Shown: in pieces, positions 26,850 to 34,676 of the stretch
Layout: the number at the start of each line of letters is the position of its first letter
Numbering within the stretch: position 1 is the first letter of the stretch
Assembly (NCBI RefSeq): GCF_035994185.1
Contig: NZ_CP108538.1
Coordinates: 2,790,001 to 2,854,000 of the forward strand
DNA from: Streptomyces sp. NBC_01217
GTDB lineage: Bacteria; Actinomycetota; Actinomycetes; Streptomycetales; Streptomycetaceae
Reading direction: 5' to 3'
Length of the DNA stretch: 64,000 nucleotides
The notes under the pieces: generated by a model
Databases searched by the model: none
Seen by the model: the letters and a program-made list of their open reading frames with translations, nothing else
Told to the model about the DNA's origin: nothing
Made by a program: the position numbers and the translations under genes

Positions 26850-27920
26850 GTGACCTCCAACGAGCAGCACAGGTCCGGGCACGTCGTGATCGGCGTCGAC
26901 ACTCACAAGCACGTGCACGTCGCAGCCGTGATGGACACCATCGGCGGGATCCTGGCTACCTTGACGATTCCCACCGACACCGGTGGATTCCAGCAACTCC
27001 TGGACTGGGCAGGCTCATACGGCAGGATTCTGGCCTTCGGAATCGAGGGCACCGGCTCCTACGGCGCCACCCTGGCCTCGTTCCTTCGACGGGCCGGGCA
27101 CAAGGTGGTCGAGGCCGGCCGCCCGGACCGGCGACTGCGACGGATGAACGGAAAGTCCGACACCCTGGACGCCGAGAACGCCGCCCGAGCCGTCCTGGCC
27201 GGGTTCGCGACGGCCACCCCCAAGAGCGCAGACGGCGAAGCCGAGATGATCCGGCAGCTCAAGATCGCCCACGACCAGGCCGTCGGACAGCGCACAGCGG
27301 CGATGGTCACCATGAAAGCGATGCTTGTCCACGCTCCCGATCCCCTGCGCAACGAGACCGCGGGGAAAACGCAGATCGCCCTGGCCCGCCACCTGGCGGC
27401 CTTGCGCCCGCGCCAGCTGGAGGGCCCCGAGGACGCACTGCGTCATGCCCTGCGCACACTGGCCAAACGGTGGCAGTACCTCGACGCCGAGGCCAAGGAC
27501 CTGACGAAAATGATCGCCGATCTGGTCCACCGCGCGGCCCCACAGCTGCTTGAACCCTTCGGCATCGGCGTCGATACTGCTGCCGAGATCCTCGTCGTGA
27601 CCGGCGACAACCCCGAACGCATCAAGTCCGAAGCCGCCCTCGCCAAGCTCGCCGGCATCGCGCCCGTGCCGACCGGCTCCGGCATGACCAGCGGCAGGCA
27701 CCGCATCAACCACGGCGGCCACCGACAGCTCAACGCCGCGATCTACCGCACCGTCATCGTCCGCATGCGATTCCACCAGCCCACCATCGACTACGTCGCC
27801 CGCCGCACCGCCGAAGGCAAGACGAAACGCGAGATCATCCGCTGCCTCAAGCGCTACGTCATCCGCGAGGTCTACCACCTGATCCGACCCGCCCCACGAA
27901 CGACCGCCGCCGCGAGTTGA
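26850..27920 (+). CDS. IS110-family transposase (element 2)
   Basis: A 356-residue IS110-type recombinase. The DEDD domain has VVIGVDTHKHVHVAAVMD, FGIEGTGSYGATLA and KSDTLDAENAARAVLAG. The Transposase_20 domain has LEPFGIGVDTAAEILVVTGD, ALAKLAGIAPVPTGSG and HRINHGGHRQLNAAIY. GTG start at 26850 after GGAAGGAA. Full length. Only distantly similar to element 1 (for example VVGIDSHKK against VIGVDTHKH). Confidence 0.92.
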   Translation: MTSNEQHRSGHVVIGVDTHKHVHVAAVMDTIGGILATLTIPTDTGGFQQLLDWAGSYGRILAFGIEGTGSYGATLASFLRRAGHKVVEAGRPDRRLRRMNGKSDTLDAENAARAVLAGFATATPKSADGEAEMIRQLKIAHDQAVGQRTAAMVTMKAMLVHAPDPLRNETAGKTQIALARHLAALRPRQLEGPEDALRHALRTLAKRWQYLDAEAKDLTKMIADLVHRAAPQLLEPFGIGVDTAAEILVVTGDNPERIKSEAALAKLAGIAPVPTGSGMTSGRHRINHGGHRQLNAAIYRTVIVRMRFHQPTIDYVARRTAEGKTKREIIRCLKRYVIREVYHLIRPAPRTTAAAS

Positions 27921-27936
27921 CAACTATAGGAGCGTC

Positions 27937-28158
27937 AATGCCCTGATGGAGAGCACGATCGGACTTTTCAAGACCGAGCTGATCAAGCCCCGACGGCCCT
28001 GGAAGACACTGCCCGATGTCGAACTCGCCACCGCCGAGTACGTCGACTGGTACAACCACCGACGACTCCACGGTGAAATAGGCCACGTCCCGCCCGTCGA
28101 ATACGAGAAAAACCACTACCTCGCAACCACGAAACCCCAGGTCACAACCAATATCTGA
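27937..28158 (+). pseudogene. IS3 orfB, 3' part
   Basis: Resumes the transposase as NALMESTIGLFKTELIK, with the catalytic Glu in MES, then YVDWYNHRRLHGEIGHVPPVEYE and a stop at 28158, 5 bp before the right inverted repeat begins at 28164. Confidence 0.92.
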
Positions 28159-28187
28159 GATCTCTACCGAACCCGGAACGGTTCAGT

Positions 28188-29198
28188 AAGTCGGGGCCCG
28201 GGATTCGTACTTGGGCACCCAGGAGTGCACCGACTGCCCCGACACCCAAACTGCCGCCCGCCGCCTCGTGGTCGACCGGGACGCCGGTCGATGCCCATCG
28301 ACCGGCGGCGGGCGCCGATCGCGTGCGGCGTCGCTGCATCTCCCTCACCAATCTCCACCACCGCCAGCCCAGGCTCCAACATGAGCACAGCGTTGATGTC
28401 TCCCATGCCGTACGAGACGGGCCTCGCCAGGCCGGAGTTACGCCGCAGACCACAGTTCACCCAGTTGTGTTGCCGGGTACGTGCGGGTCAGCGGCATCAA
28501 GGTAGTGGGACGCATACGCAGCAACCCGGCGGCCAGCGGCTTTCGGACGACAGCCCGACCCGCATAGTCCCGAAGCCACTGGGTGCGACGTACACGCTGC
28601 TGGAGGCGGGCGAGGAACCGGCCGACCTCTCGCCCACGCCGCTCACCGGGCTGCACGGCGGGCCGGGCTTCCATCCTGATCAGGGCTGAGCGGCGGCGGC
28701 TCAGCGGTGAGGGATGCCGCCCAAACGCCGAGGGTGACTCCCTGGGGAGGCGACTCGGGGCCGGTGGAGCGCGAAAGAAACGGAAGCCCATATCTTATGA
28801 CGTCGGTCACAGCGCTCCGGCAACCGACCGGCGTACTTAGTAGACACATAGTGGACGACATCTGATGTTTTGTCCTATTTGGCCTGAATGCGGATCTCGC
28901 CGCACGTCCCGCAATTCCGCCCGGCCGGCCCGCACGCTCGCTGCCCCGTGGTGTAAGGCTTCTGACGTCGCGACAGCTTTCCCTCCCGCCGCCATGTGCG
29001 AACTGGAGACCCGCGCACTGCCCTGGCGAGGTCCTGGGACCTACGAGGCGACGTAGTGACGGGACCCTTTGCGCTCCCTGTCGAGCCGTTCTAAGAATGA
29101 CGAACCCACAGGACGTCGCTGCAGTTCGGAACCGGAGTGCACGCAGAGTCGACCGCGCACCGGGCGCTTGGCGTCATCGAGTGAGTAGGAGCCCCCAC
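28188..29198. other. about 1 kb without a convincing gene
   Basis: No intact gene is supported. Two stretches look like protein remnants but I cannot name them. The reverse frame near 28340-28430 reads VSYGMGDINAVLMLEPGLAV, and the forward frame near 28560-28690 reads PTRIVPKPLGATYTLLEAGE ending FHPDQG-stop. A 7-bp hairpin (28685-28705) follows the second one. The rest up to the snapalysin start holds only short spurious frames. Confidence 0.4.
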
Positions 29199-29963
29199 AT
29201 GAAGTCGTCCCGAACGTCCGCGAGACTCCTCGCCCTCGCTCTCGGCCTGGGGCTGGCCTCCAGCGCGCTGGGCGCGGCGGTGCCGGCGAGCGCTCACACG
29301 GCCGCCACCCCGTCCGCTTCCGCCGGTACCTCCGTGGCGCGGTACGACGGGTCGGTTGGGGAGGCCGCGAACAACAAGGCGTTCTTCGAGGCTGTGCTCA
29401 AGTCGGTCGCCGAGAAGCGCGCCGCCCAGCCCAACGCGCAGGCGGTGACCATCTACTACAACGCCTCCCAGGCACCGAGCTTCCGTTCGCAGATATCGAG
29501 CGCGGCCTCGATCTGGAACAGCTCCGAGTCCAACGTCAAGCTCCAGGAGGCTTCGAGCGGTGCCGACTTCTCCTACCGCGAGGGCAACGACCCGAGCGGT
29601 TCCTACGCCTACACCAACGGCCGCGGAAGCGGCTACGTCTTCCTTGACTACGCCCAGAACAAGCAGAACGACTCGGTTCGCGTCGTCACCCACGAGACCG
29701 GGCACGTGCTGGGCCTGCCGGACGACTACAGCGGGCCGTGCAGTGAGCTGATGTCGGGCGGCGGCCCCGGCCCGTCCTGCATCAACCGCTACCCGAACGC
29801 CACCGAGCGCTCGCGTGTCGACCAGCTGTGGGCCACCAAACTCGCGCAGGCCCGGGGCACGGTGAACCGGCCCGCTGACCACCTGAGCACTGCGCCGCCG
29901 GTACGGACCGTGGCGCCGGGCCACGGTCCGGGGCGTCAGCTCCACAGCACGTCCTGGAATTGA
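29199..29963 (+). CDS. snpA: snapalysin-type secreted metalloprotease (M7)
   Basis: A 254-residue small neutral protease. A Sec signal peptide ([23 protein letters not shown]) is followed by a propeptide to about residue 85 and the catalytic domain with [12 protein letters not shown]. His165, His169 and Asp175 bind zinc and Glu166 is the base. The conserved [17 protein letters not shown] disulfide segment follows. The family normally ends near QLWA; here about 30 extra residues follow, probably read-through of rearranged DNA. The LysR regulator usually divergent from snpA is missing, consistent with transfer of the gene alone. Confidence 0.88.
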   Translation: MKSSRTSARLLALALGLGLASSALGAAVPASAHTAATPSASAGTSVARYDGSVGEAANNKAFFEAVLKSVAEKRAAQPNAQAVTIYYNASQAPSFRSQISSAASIWNSSESNVKLQEASSGADFSYREGNDPSGSYAYTNGRGSGYVFLDYAQNKQNDSVRVVTHETGHVLGLPDDYSGPCSELMSGGGPGPSCINRYPNATERSRVDQLWATKLAQARGTVNRPADHLSTAPPVRTVAPGHGPGRQLHSTSWN

Positions 29964-30183
29964 TTGCGTTCCCAAGTGGGAAGCGGCTCGCTGTCGAGCA
30001 TGGCTTCAACCACACGCTCAACACGGTCGCCTGAGCACTCTTGCAGGCTGGCCGACAGACGCTGGTGCTTTGTATGGCTGTCCTGGGAGGGCAGAGCCGG
30101 GAGGCGAAGCCAACCGCCCAATGGTTGGTGACCTTGAACGTGGCCAACAGGGCCGGGTTGGTCGCCAACACTGCCAGCCCGGC
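29964..30183. other. degenerate interval before integrase remnant
   Basis: No gene supported. It probably held the upstream part of the integrase whose tail is at 30184-30333, but no catalytic motifs can be read in any frame. Confidence 0.35.
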
Positions 30184-30333
30184 CACGATCAGCAGAGGCC
30201 GGCCGCGCTGATCTATCAGCACCTGGTCAACGGGCGGGACCACGCGATCGCCGCTCACGTCGACGAGCAGATCAAAAAGGTCCGCCCGGCCGAGCCCGCC
30301 GAGGAGGGTCCGGAGGAGGCATCTGGCACGTGA
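30184..30333 (+). pseudogene. tyrosine integrase C-terminal remnant (right)
   Basis: The frame ending at 30333 reads AALIYQHLVNGRDHAIAAHV, then EEASGT-stop. RAALIYQH carries the catalytic Tyr of tyrosine recombinases in Streptomyces integrative elements, and the charged tail ending SGT is typical. It points toward and lies 100 bp from the tRNA-Val 3' end, the classic int-att layout. Confidence 0.75.
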
Positions 30334-30377
30334 ATGGCACGACGCCACTCCCCCGCCGGAATCGCGGAGGAACGATC

Positions 30378-30418
30378 AAGGCCCAGGCTCCCGGTTCGAT
30401 GCCGGTGACCTGGGCCTT
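30378..30418 (-). terminator. tRNA-Val terminator
   Basis: Perfect 10-bp arms aaggcccagg / cctgggcctt around a 21-nt loop, 16 bp past the tRNA 3' end on the reverse strand. Confidence 0.7.
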
Positions 30419-30433
30419 TGTCGTGCTACCTAC

Positions 30434-30508
30434 TGGTGGGCGCGGACGGTTTCGAACCGCCGACATCTGCTTTGTAAGAGCAGCGCTCTACCCCTGAGCT
30501 ACGCACCC
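30434..30508 (-). tRNA. tRNA-Val (anticodon TAC)
   Basis: The reverse strand folds as a cloverleaf. The acceptor GGGTGCG pairs with CGCGCCC (one wobble), the D-stem is GCTC/GAGC, the anticodon stem CTGCT/AGCAG encloses loop CTTACAA (anticodon TAC), and the T-stem GGCGG/CCGTC encloses TTCGAAA. Discriminator A and CCA are encoded. This is the functional attachment-site copy, since only it has the 5' half. Confidence 0.95.
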
Positions 30509-30762
30509 GTGGATGAGGCAACAGCGTACATGGACTACGGCCCACGGTCACAAACGGAGTCGGGCACCGCAGTGAGCACGGGCCGCAGGGGCGGCAGGGG
30601 TGGTGGGGGCGGCCTGAGGTGCGGGGGCGCTGTGGTGTTGTTCGGGGGATATCCCTACCCCTCATACGGTAGCCGTCCGGATTCTGGTGGGCGGGCTGCT
30701 TACGTACCGTGAGGGCGACAGCGTCGGGGCCGTCCGGCGTGCGAGCTGGGGGAAAGATCATC

Positions 30763-31527
30763 GTGGCATTCCGTACCCGCACTCTCATCGCGTCCGGTGG
30801 GGTCCTGCTCATCGGTCTTGGCCTTGTCGGCTGCGGCAGTACGGATCCGGGGGACGCGCCCGCCGAGCGCAAGTCGTTCGCGTTGAGCGGGAAGACGCTG
30901 ACCATCCGGTCCGGCAATACGTCTCTGGAGCTCGTACCGGCCGATGTGCGGAGGGTCGAGGTGACCCGCCATGTGGACGGGTGGGTCGTTCTCGGGAGCG
31001 GGCCCGATCCGCGGTGGAGGATGCAGGACGACACGCTCACGCTCCAGGTGAAGTGCAGCGCGCTGATCAGCAACTGTGCCTCGCAGCACCGGGTGAAGGT
31101 GCCGCGCGGGGTGGCGGTGGTCGTCGAGGGGGACAACGGGAAGGTCGTCGCGTCCGGGTTCGGCGCTCCTCTTACGCTGCGCGCCGACAACGGCAAGGTG
31201 ACCGTCCGGGACTCCAGTGGGCCCCTTGAGCTGGAGAGCGACAACGGGGGCATCGTCGCCGAACGCATCTCGGCCAAGTCCGTGTCGGTCCAGTCCGACA
31301 ACGGCGGGGTGCGGCTCGGGTTCAGCTCCGTGCCCGATCTCGTGGACAGCAGGAGTGACAACGGGGGGATCACCATCGATCTGCCGGGCGGTTCCACGAA
31401 GTATGCGGTGGACGCCGGTGCGGACAACGGACGCGTCTCGGTGGACGTCCCGCGCAGCGACGACAGCAGCCATGTGGTGAAGGCCCGGAGCGACAACGGA
31501 CAAATCACGGTCCGAAGCGCGAACTAA
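30763..31527 (+). CDS. DUF4097-type lipoprotein with repeated SDNGG motifs
   Basis: A 254-residue lipoprotein. The GTG start at 30763 has AGCTGGGGGAAAG upstream. The signal ends in lipobox LGLVGCG (Cys near residue 25). The mature protein is a right-handed beta-helix of the DUF4097 (putative adhesin) type with a repeat unit of about 25 residues marked by DNGKV, SDNGGI, SDNGGV, SDNGGI, ADNGRV and SDNGQI. It is probably on the outer face of the membrane. Function is unknown. Confidence 0.85.
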   Translation: MAFRTRTLIASGGVLLIGLGLVGCGSTDPGDAPAERKSFALSGKTLTIRSGNTSLELVPADVRRVEVTRHVDGWVVLGSGPDPRWRMQDDTLTLQVKCSALISNCASQHRVKVPRGVAVVVEGDNGKVVASGFGAPLTLRADNGKVTVRDSSGPLELESDNGGIVAERISAKSVSVQSDNGGVRLGFSSVPDLVDSRSDNGGITIDLPGGSTKYAVDAGADNGRVSVDVPRSDDSSHVVKARSDNGQITVRSAN

Positions 31528-31598
31528 CCGGCCCGTGTGTTCGTCCTTACCTGGTGGGAGAATGTACCGGGCAGGGCGAAACGGCACGGGAGAGGGAT

Positions 31599-32984
31599 GT
31601 GACGGCGACACACGCGCGGCCGCAGGCGAGAGCGGGTGGGAGTTCCGCCGTCAGGGGCGTCAAGGATGTCCTCGTGCTGATGCTGCTGCCTGTGCCGCTG
31701 CTCGCTGCCGCGCTGCCTGCCGCGTTCGCCGGTGGCGGTACGCGGCGCTGGTTCGGCGGACGCGGGGAGAGCCAGCGCGCCGACGCTCAGGCCGCGAAGG
31801 ACGCCGCCGCTGCCGCCTTCTACGAGCTGGACACGGCTCAGCGCGATCTGCGGATCTCGATCGAGACGATCACCGCGGTGGACAGCTCGCCCGGTGCGCG
31901 GAAGGCCGTGGACGACTTCGCCGCTCTCGGGCGGCGGATCGACGAGGCCAGTCATACGTACATCACCGCGGTCGACGCACACGATCTGGACCGGGACGGT
32001 CTGGAGCCCGCGGTCGCCGCCCGTGCCAGGACCGAGCTGACCACCGCCAAGGACGAGCTGGTACGGGTCAAGGGCGAGCTGGACCGGTTCGCGCAGGGTC
32101 TCGGGCCGTTGCTGGGCAGTGCGGAGACGCAGCTCGCCCGGCTCGCACCCGCCGTGGAGCGGGCGCGCCAGGCGCTCCTCGGTGCGAGCAATGCTCTCGA
32201 TGCGGTGCGGGCGTCCGGCCTGCGAGCGGACGATCTCGCCGCGCGTCTGGCCGCCCTCGCTCCCGAGCTGACCAAGCTCAACCAGGGCGCAGGCCGGCAC
32301 GGCGTTGCGGAGACCCTGCAGCGCGCCGACCGGGTGCTGCGCGATGCCGAGGCGGTACGGGCCGAGGCGTCCCAGCTGCCCGAGCGGGCCGCCGAGATCG
32401 ACCACCGGCTGGTGTCGCTGCGCACCCGCGCCCAGGCGTTGACGACCCGGGCAGGCTCCGTGGAGCCGGTGTTGAGCGAGCTGCGGCGGCGGTTCTCGGC
32501 CGCGTGCTGGCAGGATCTCCAGCCCGTGCCGGAGCAGGCGGCGGTCAACGTACGGCGGGCCGAGGAGAAGCTGAAGGAAGCCGCCGAGGCGCGCGACGAG
32601 CAGCGGTGGGCCGATGCGACCTCCCGGCTGAGCACGGTGCGCGCCCTGCTGAACGCCACGGACGAGGCGGTGTCCGCGGCCGGTGACCGGCTGCACCGGC
32701 TGAACGACGTGGCCAAGGACCCGCAGCAGGAGATCCAGCGGACCCGCTTCGCGATCCGGGACGCCCAGCGCCTGGCCATGGCCGGACGCAACACTCCCGA
32801 ACCGCGTCACGCCCGTCCGCTGGACGATGCCGTGGCCCGGCTGGAGCGCGCCGTCGCCGGTCTGGAGGGGCGCCACCCCGACTACTGGCACTTCCTGACC
32901 GAGACCGAAGCGGTACGGCGGACAGCCGCGCGGGTGGTCTCCGAGATCCGTGAGGAGCGCGGGGCCGGCAGCGGTAGCGGGTAG
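31599..32984 (+). CDS. membrane-anchored coiled-coil protein, unknown function
   Basis: A 461-residue protein. A short basic start is followed by one TM helix (VLVLMLLPVPLLAAALPAAFA) and about 400 residues of almost continuous Ala/Arg/Glu/Leu helix with heptad character and few glycines or prolines. I take the GTG at 31599 (GGAGAGGGA site) rather than the in-frame ATG at 31554. A conserved Streptomyces hypothetical protein as far as I recall. It may act as a long envelope-spanning spacer or scaffold. It follows the DUF4097 lipoprotein by 71 bp. Confidence 0.75.
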   Translation: MTATHARPQARAGGSSAVRGVKDVLVLMLLPVPLLAAALPAAFAGGGTRRWFGGRGESQRADAQAAKDAAAAAFYELDTAQRDLRISIETITAVDSSPGARKAVDDFAALGRRIDEASHTYITAVDAHDLDRDGLEPAVAARARTELTTAKDELVRVKGELDRFAQGLGPLLGSAETQLARLAPAVERARQALLGASNALDAVRASGLRADDLAARLAALAPELTKLNQGAGRHGVAETLQRADRVLRDAEAVRAEASQLPERAAEIDHRLVSLRTRAQALTTRAGSVEPVLSELRRRFSAACWQDLQPVPEQAAVNVRRAEEKLKEAAEARDEQRWADATSRLSTVRALLNATDEAVSAAGDRLHRLNDVAKDPQQEIQRTRFAIRDAQRLAMAGRNTPEPRHARPLDDAVARLERAVAGLEGRHPDYWHFLTETEAVRRTAARVVSEIREERGAGSGSG

Positions 32985-33099
32985 CGATAGCGGGCAGCGG
33001 CAGTGGTTGCGGGTAGCGGCAGCAGCGGGTGACGCGCGGCCTGATGTGCGGCGGCAACTCCGTGGGCGGATCCTGGTAGTACGCCCGAAGGAGACCGAC

Positions 33100-33687
33100 A
33101 TGGCCACCCATGTACTGCACACCACCGGACGACATACTCCACGCCGCCGCCACAGATCCACCCGGCTCGACAAGCACCTGCCGGTCGACTACAGACTCAA
33201 CCGCGTCTACCGGGTCGGTGCGGGGCTGATGGGGCTGGTGCTGCTCGCCTTCGGAATCCTGGGGCTGATCGACAAGATCGGGTTCTTCAACACCGGCGGA
33301 GCCACCGTCGCGGGCCTCAACACCAACGGCGCCCTCAGCGTCCTGTCCATCTGCGTCGGCCTGCTCCTGTTCATCGGGATGGTGATCGGCGGCAACTTCG
33401 CCTCGACGCTCAACATGATTCTGGGCATCGCCTTCATCCTCAGCGGCTTCGTCAATCTCGCGCTGCTGGAGACCGACTTCAACTTCCTCGCCTTCCGCCT
33501 CCAGAACGTGCTGTTCAGCTTCGTGGTCGGCCTGATGCTGATGGTCTTCGGGATGTACGGGCGGGTCAGCGGCGGCCTTCCGCACGACAACCCGTACTGG
33601 CGGGCCCGCCATCCCGAGGAGGCCGCGCAGGAGATGCGGATGGGGCGGAAGGCGACGACGCCGATGCCCGTCGTACGCCGTCCCTAG
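33100..33687 (+). CDS. DUF4383 membrane protein
   Basis: A 195-residue protein with a basic N-terminus and four TM helices of the DUF4383 family. They are YRVGAGLMGLVLLAFGILGL, ALSVLSICVGLLLFIGMVIG, NMILGIAFILSGFVNLALL and QNVLFSFVVGLMLMVFGMYG. GAAGGAG lies before the ATG. The charged tail ends VVRRP. Function is unknown. GGTAGCGG-like short repeats lie just upstream (32970-33030). Confidence 0.85.
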   Translation: MATHVLHTTGRHTPRRRHRSTRLDKHLPVDYRLNRVYRVGAGLMGLVLLAFGILGLIDKIGFFNTGGATVAGLNTNGALSVLSICVGLLLFIGMVIGGNFASTLNMILGIAFILSGFVNLALLETDFNFLAFRLQNVLFSFVVGLMLMVFGMYGRVSGGLPHDNPYWRARHPEEAAQEMRMGRKATTPMPVVRRP

Positions 33688-33731
33688 CCGTCCTCGGGGC
33701 GGTGCCGGATAGTGCCGGATAGCCTGGGGCC

Positions 33732-33965
33732 ATGCCTCGTTACGAGTACCGCTGCCGCTCCTGCGGAGACACGTTCGAACTCAGCCGCCCGATGGCTCAG
33801 TCCTCGGACCCGGCCTCCTGCCCCGCCGGGCACGCCGACACCGTGAAGCTTCTCTCCACCGTGGCCGTGGGCGGGTCGTCGGCCAGGTCCGCGCCCGCCG
33901 CCCCGTCGGCCGGAGGCGGGGGTGGGGGTGGGGGCGGCTGCTGCGGGGGTGGCTGCTGCGGCTGA
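33732..33965 (+). CDS. FmdB-family zinc-ribbon protein with Gly/Cys tail
   Basis: A 77-residue protein. The FmdB zinc ribbon is PRYEYRCRSCGDTFE ... SCPAGH (CxxC plus a third Cys and His). An Ala/Ser linker follows and then a C-terminal run of nine glycines and CCGGGCCG. FmdB-type proteins are putative regulators. The extra cysteine pairs could bind a second metal ion. Common in Streptomyces. Confidence 0.85.
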   Translation: MPRYEYRCRSCGDTFELSRPMAQSSDPASCPAGHADTVKLLSTVAVGGSSARSAPAAPSAGGGGGGGGGCCGGGCCG

Positions 33966-34016
33966 GGGAGCCCGGCACGAGTCGCGCCGCTGCCGGACTG
34001 CCGGCGCCGGCCGCTT

Positions 34017-34676
34017 CTACCGCTTACGGGACAGCGTCAGGCCGTCCGAGACGGTGAGCAGCACGCTGTCCATCCGCGGATCGGCGGCCACATGGTCGTT
34101 GAACTCCTTGATCGCCGCCGCTCCGCCCGTCGCCCGCGGGTCGGTCACCCTGCCGTGGAAGAGCACGTTGTCCGTGACGACGAGACCGCCCTGCCGCATC
34201 CGGGGCACCAGTTCCTCCCAGTACGCGATGTAGCCGCCCTTGTCCGCGTCCAGGTAGGCGAGGTCGATGTGCGGTTCGGCCGGCATCGCCCTCAGCGTGT
34301 CGAGCGCGGGGGCGATACGGAGTTCGATCCGGTCGGCGACTCCCGCCTTCTCCCACGCCTCGCGGCCGTAGGCGGTCCACTCCTCCGAGATGTCGCAGGC
34401 GATCAGCCGGCCGCCGGCGGGCAGTGCCTGCGCCATCGACAGGGCGGAGAAGCCGGTGAACGTACCGACCTCCACGATGTGCCGGGCCCCGGTCAGCCGG
34501 ACGAGGAAGGCGAGCAGCGGTCCCTGTTCCTCGGCGGACTGCATGCCCGCGTGCTCGGGCAGTCTGGCGTACGTGGTCTCGACGAGCTCGCGCTGCACCG
34601 CGTCGAGCGGTGGGTTGTGCGCCGGCATGTACGCGTACAGCTCGTCCGTGATCTTGGTTTCGTTGCCCTTGGCCAT
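34017..34676 (-). CDS. class I O-methyltransferase (CCoAOMT-like)
   Basis: A 219-residue SAM-dependent O-methyltransferase of the caffeoyl-CoA OMT type. It has HIVEVGTFTGFSALSMAQALP (SAM-binding Gly-rich loop), LIACDISEEW, IDLAYLDADKGGYIAYWE (metal-binding Asp) and LVVTDNVLFHGRV (second Asp/Asn metal ligands). ATG 34676 overlaps the HAD gene stop as TGATG, so it is coupled to it. This puts a methylation step at the end of the Ter-linked operon. Confidence 0.88.
   Translation of the reverse strand: MAKGNETKITDELYAYMPAHNPPLDAVQRELVETTYARLPEHAGMQSAEEQGPLLAFLVRLTGARHIVEVGTFTGFSALSMAQALPAGGRLIACDISEEWTAYGREAWEKAGVADRIELRIAPALDTLRAMPAEPHIDLAYLDADKGGYIAYWEELVPRMRQGGLVVTDNVLFHGRVTDPRATGGAAAIKEFNDHVAADPRMDSVLLTVSDGLTLSRKR

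Larger units (their letters stand above)
26593..27936 (+). mobile_element. IS110-family element 2
   Basis: 1344 bp inserted between GAC and AAT of the orfB codons GDAYD|NALMES. The left non-coding region is 257 nt and the right 16 nt. The element lies in the same orientation as element 1 but its transposase is clearly different, so the two insertions were independent events. Confidence 0.88.
24208..28187 (+). mobile_element. IS3-family element interrupted by two IS110 elements
   Basis: A 3980-bp composite bounded by perfect 24-bp inverted repeats, 24208-24231 and 28164-28187 (actgaaccgttccgggttcggtag and its complement). Removing the two IS110 insertions (24553-25854 and 26593-27936) leaves about 1334 bp with orfA and orfB in the correct order, a normal IS3-family size. 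I see no matching target duplication outside the repeats. Both reading frames are broken, so it cannot move by itself. Confidence 0.9.

Noticed and set aside
28865..29056. 63-residue frame before snapalysin
   Set aside because: No ribosome site, no motifs, atypical codon use; considered random.
32967..33030. ggtagcgg-like short repeats as a possible regulatory array
   Set aside because: Irregular and short; likely slippage at the 3' end of the upstream gene, which ends in codons for GSGSG.
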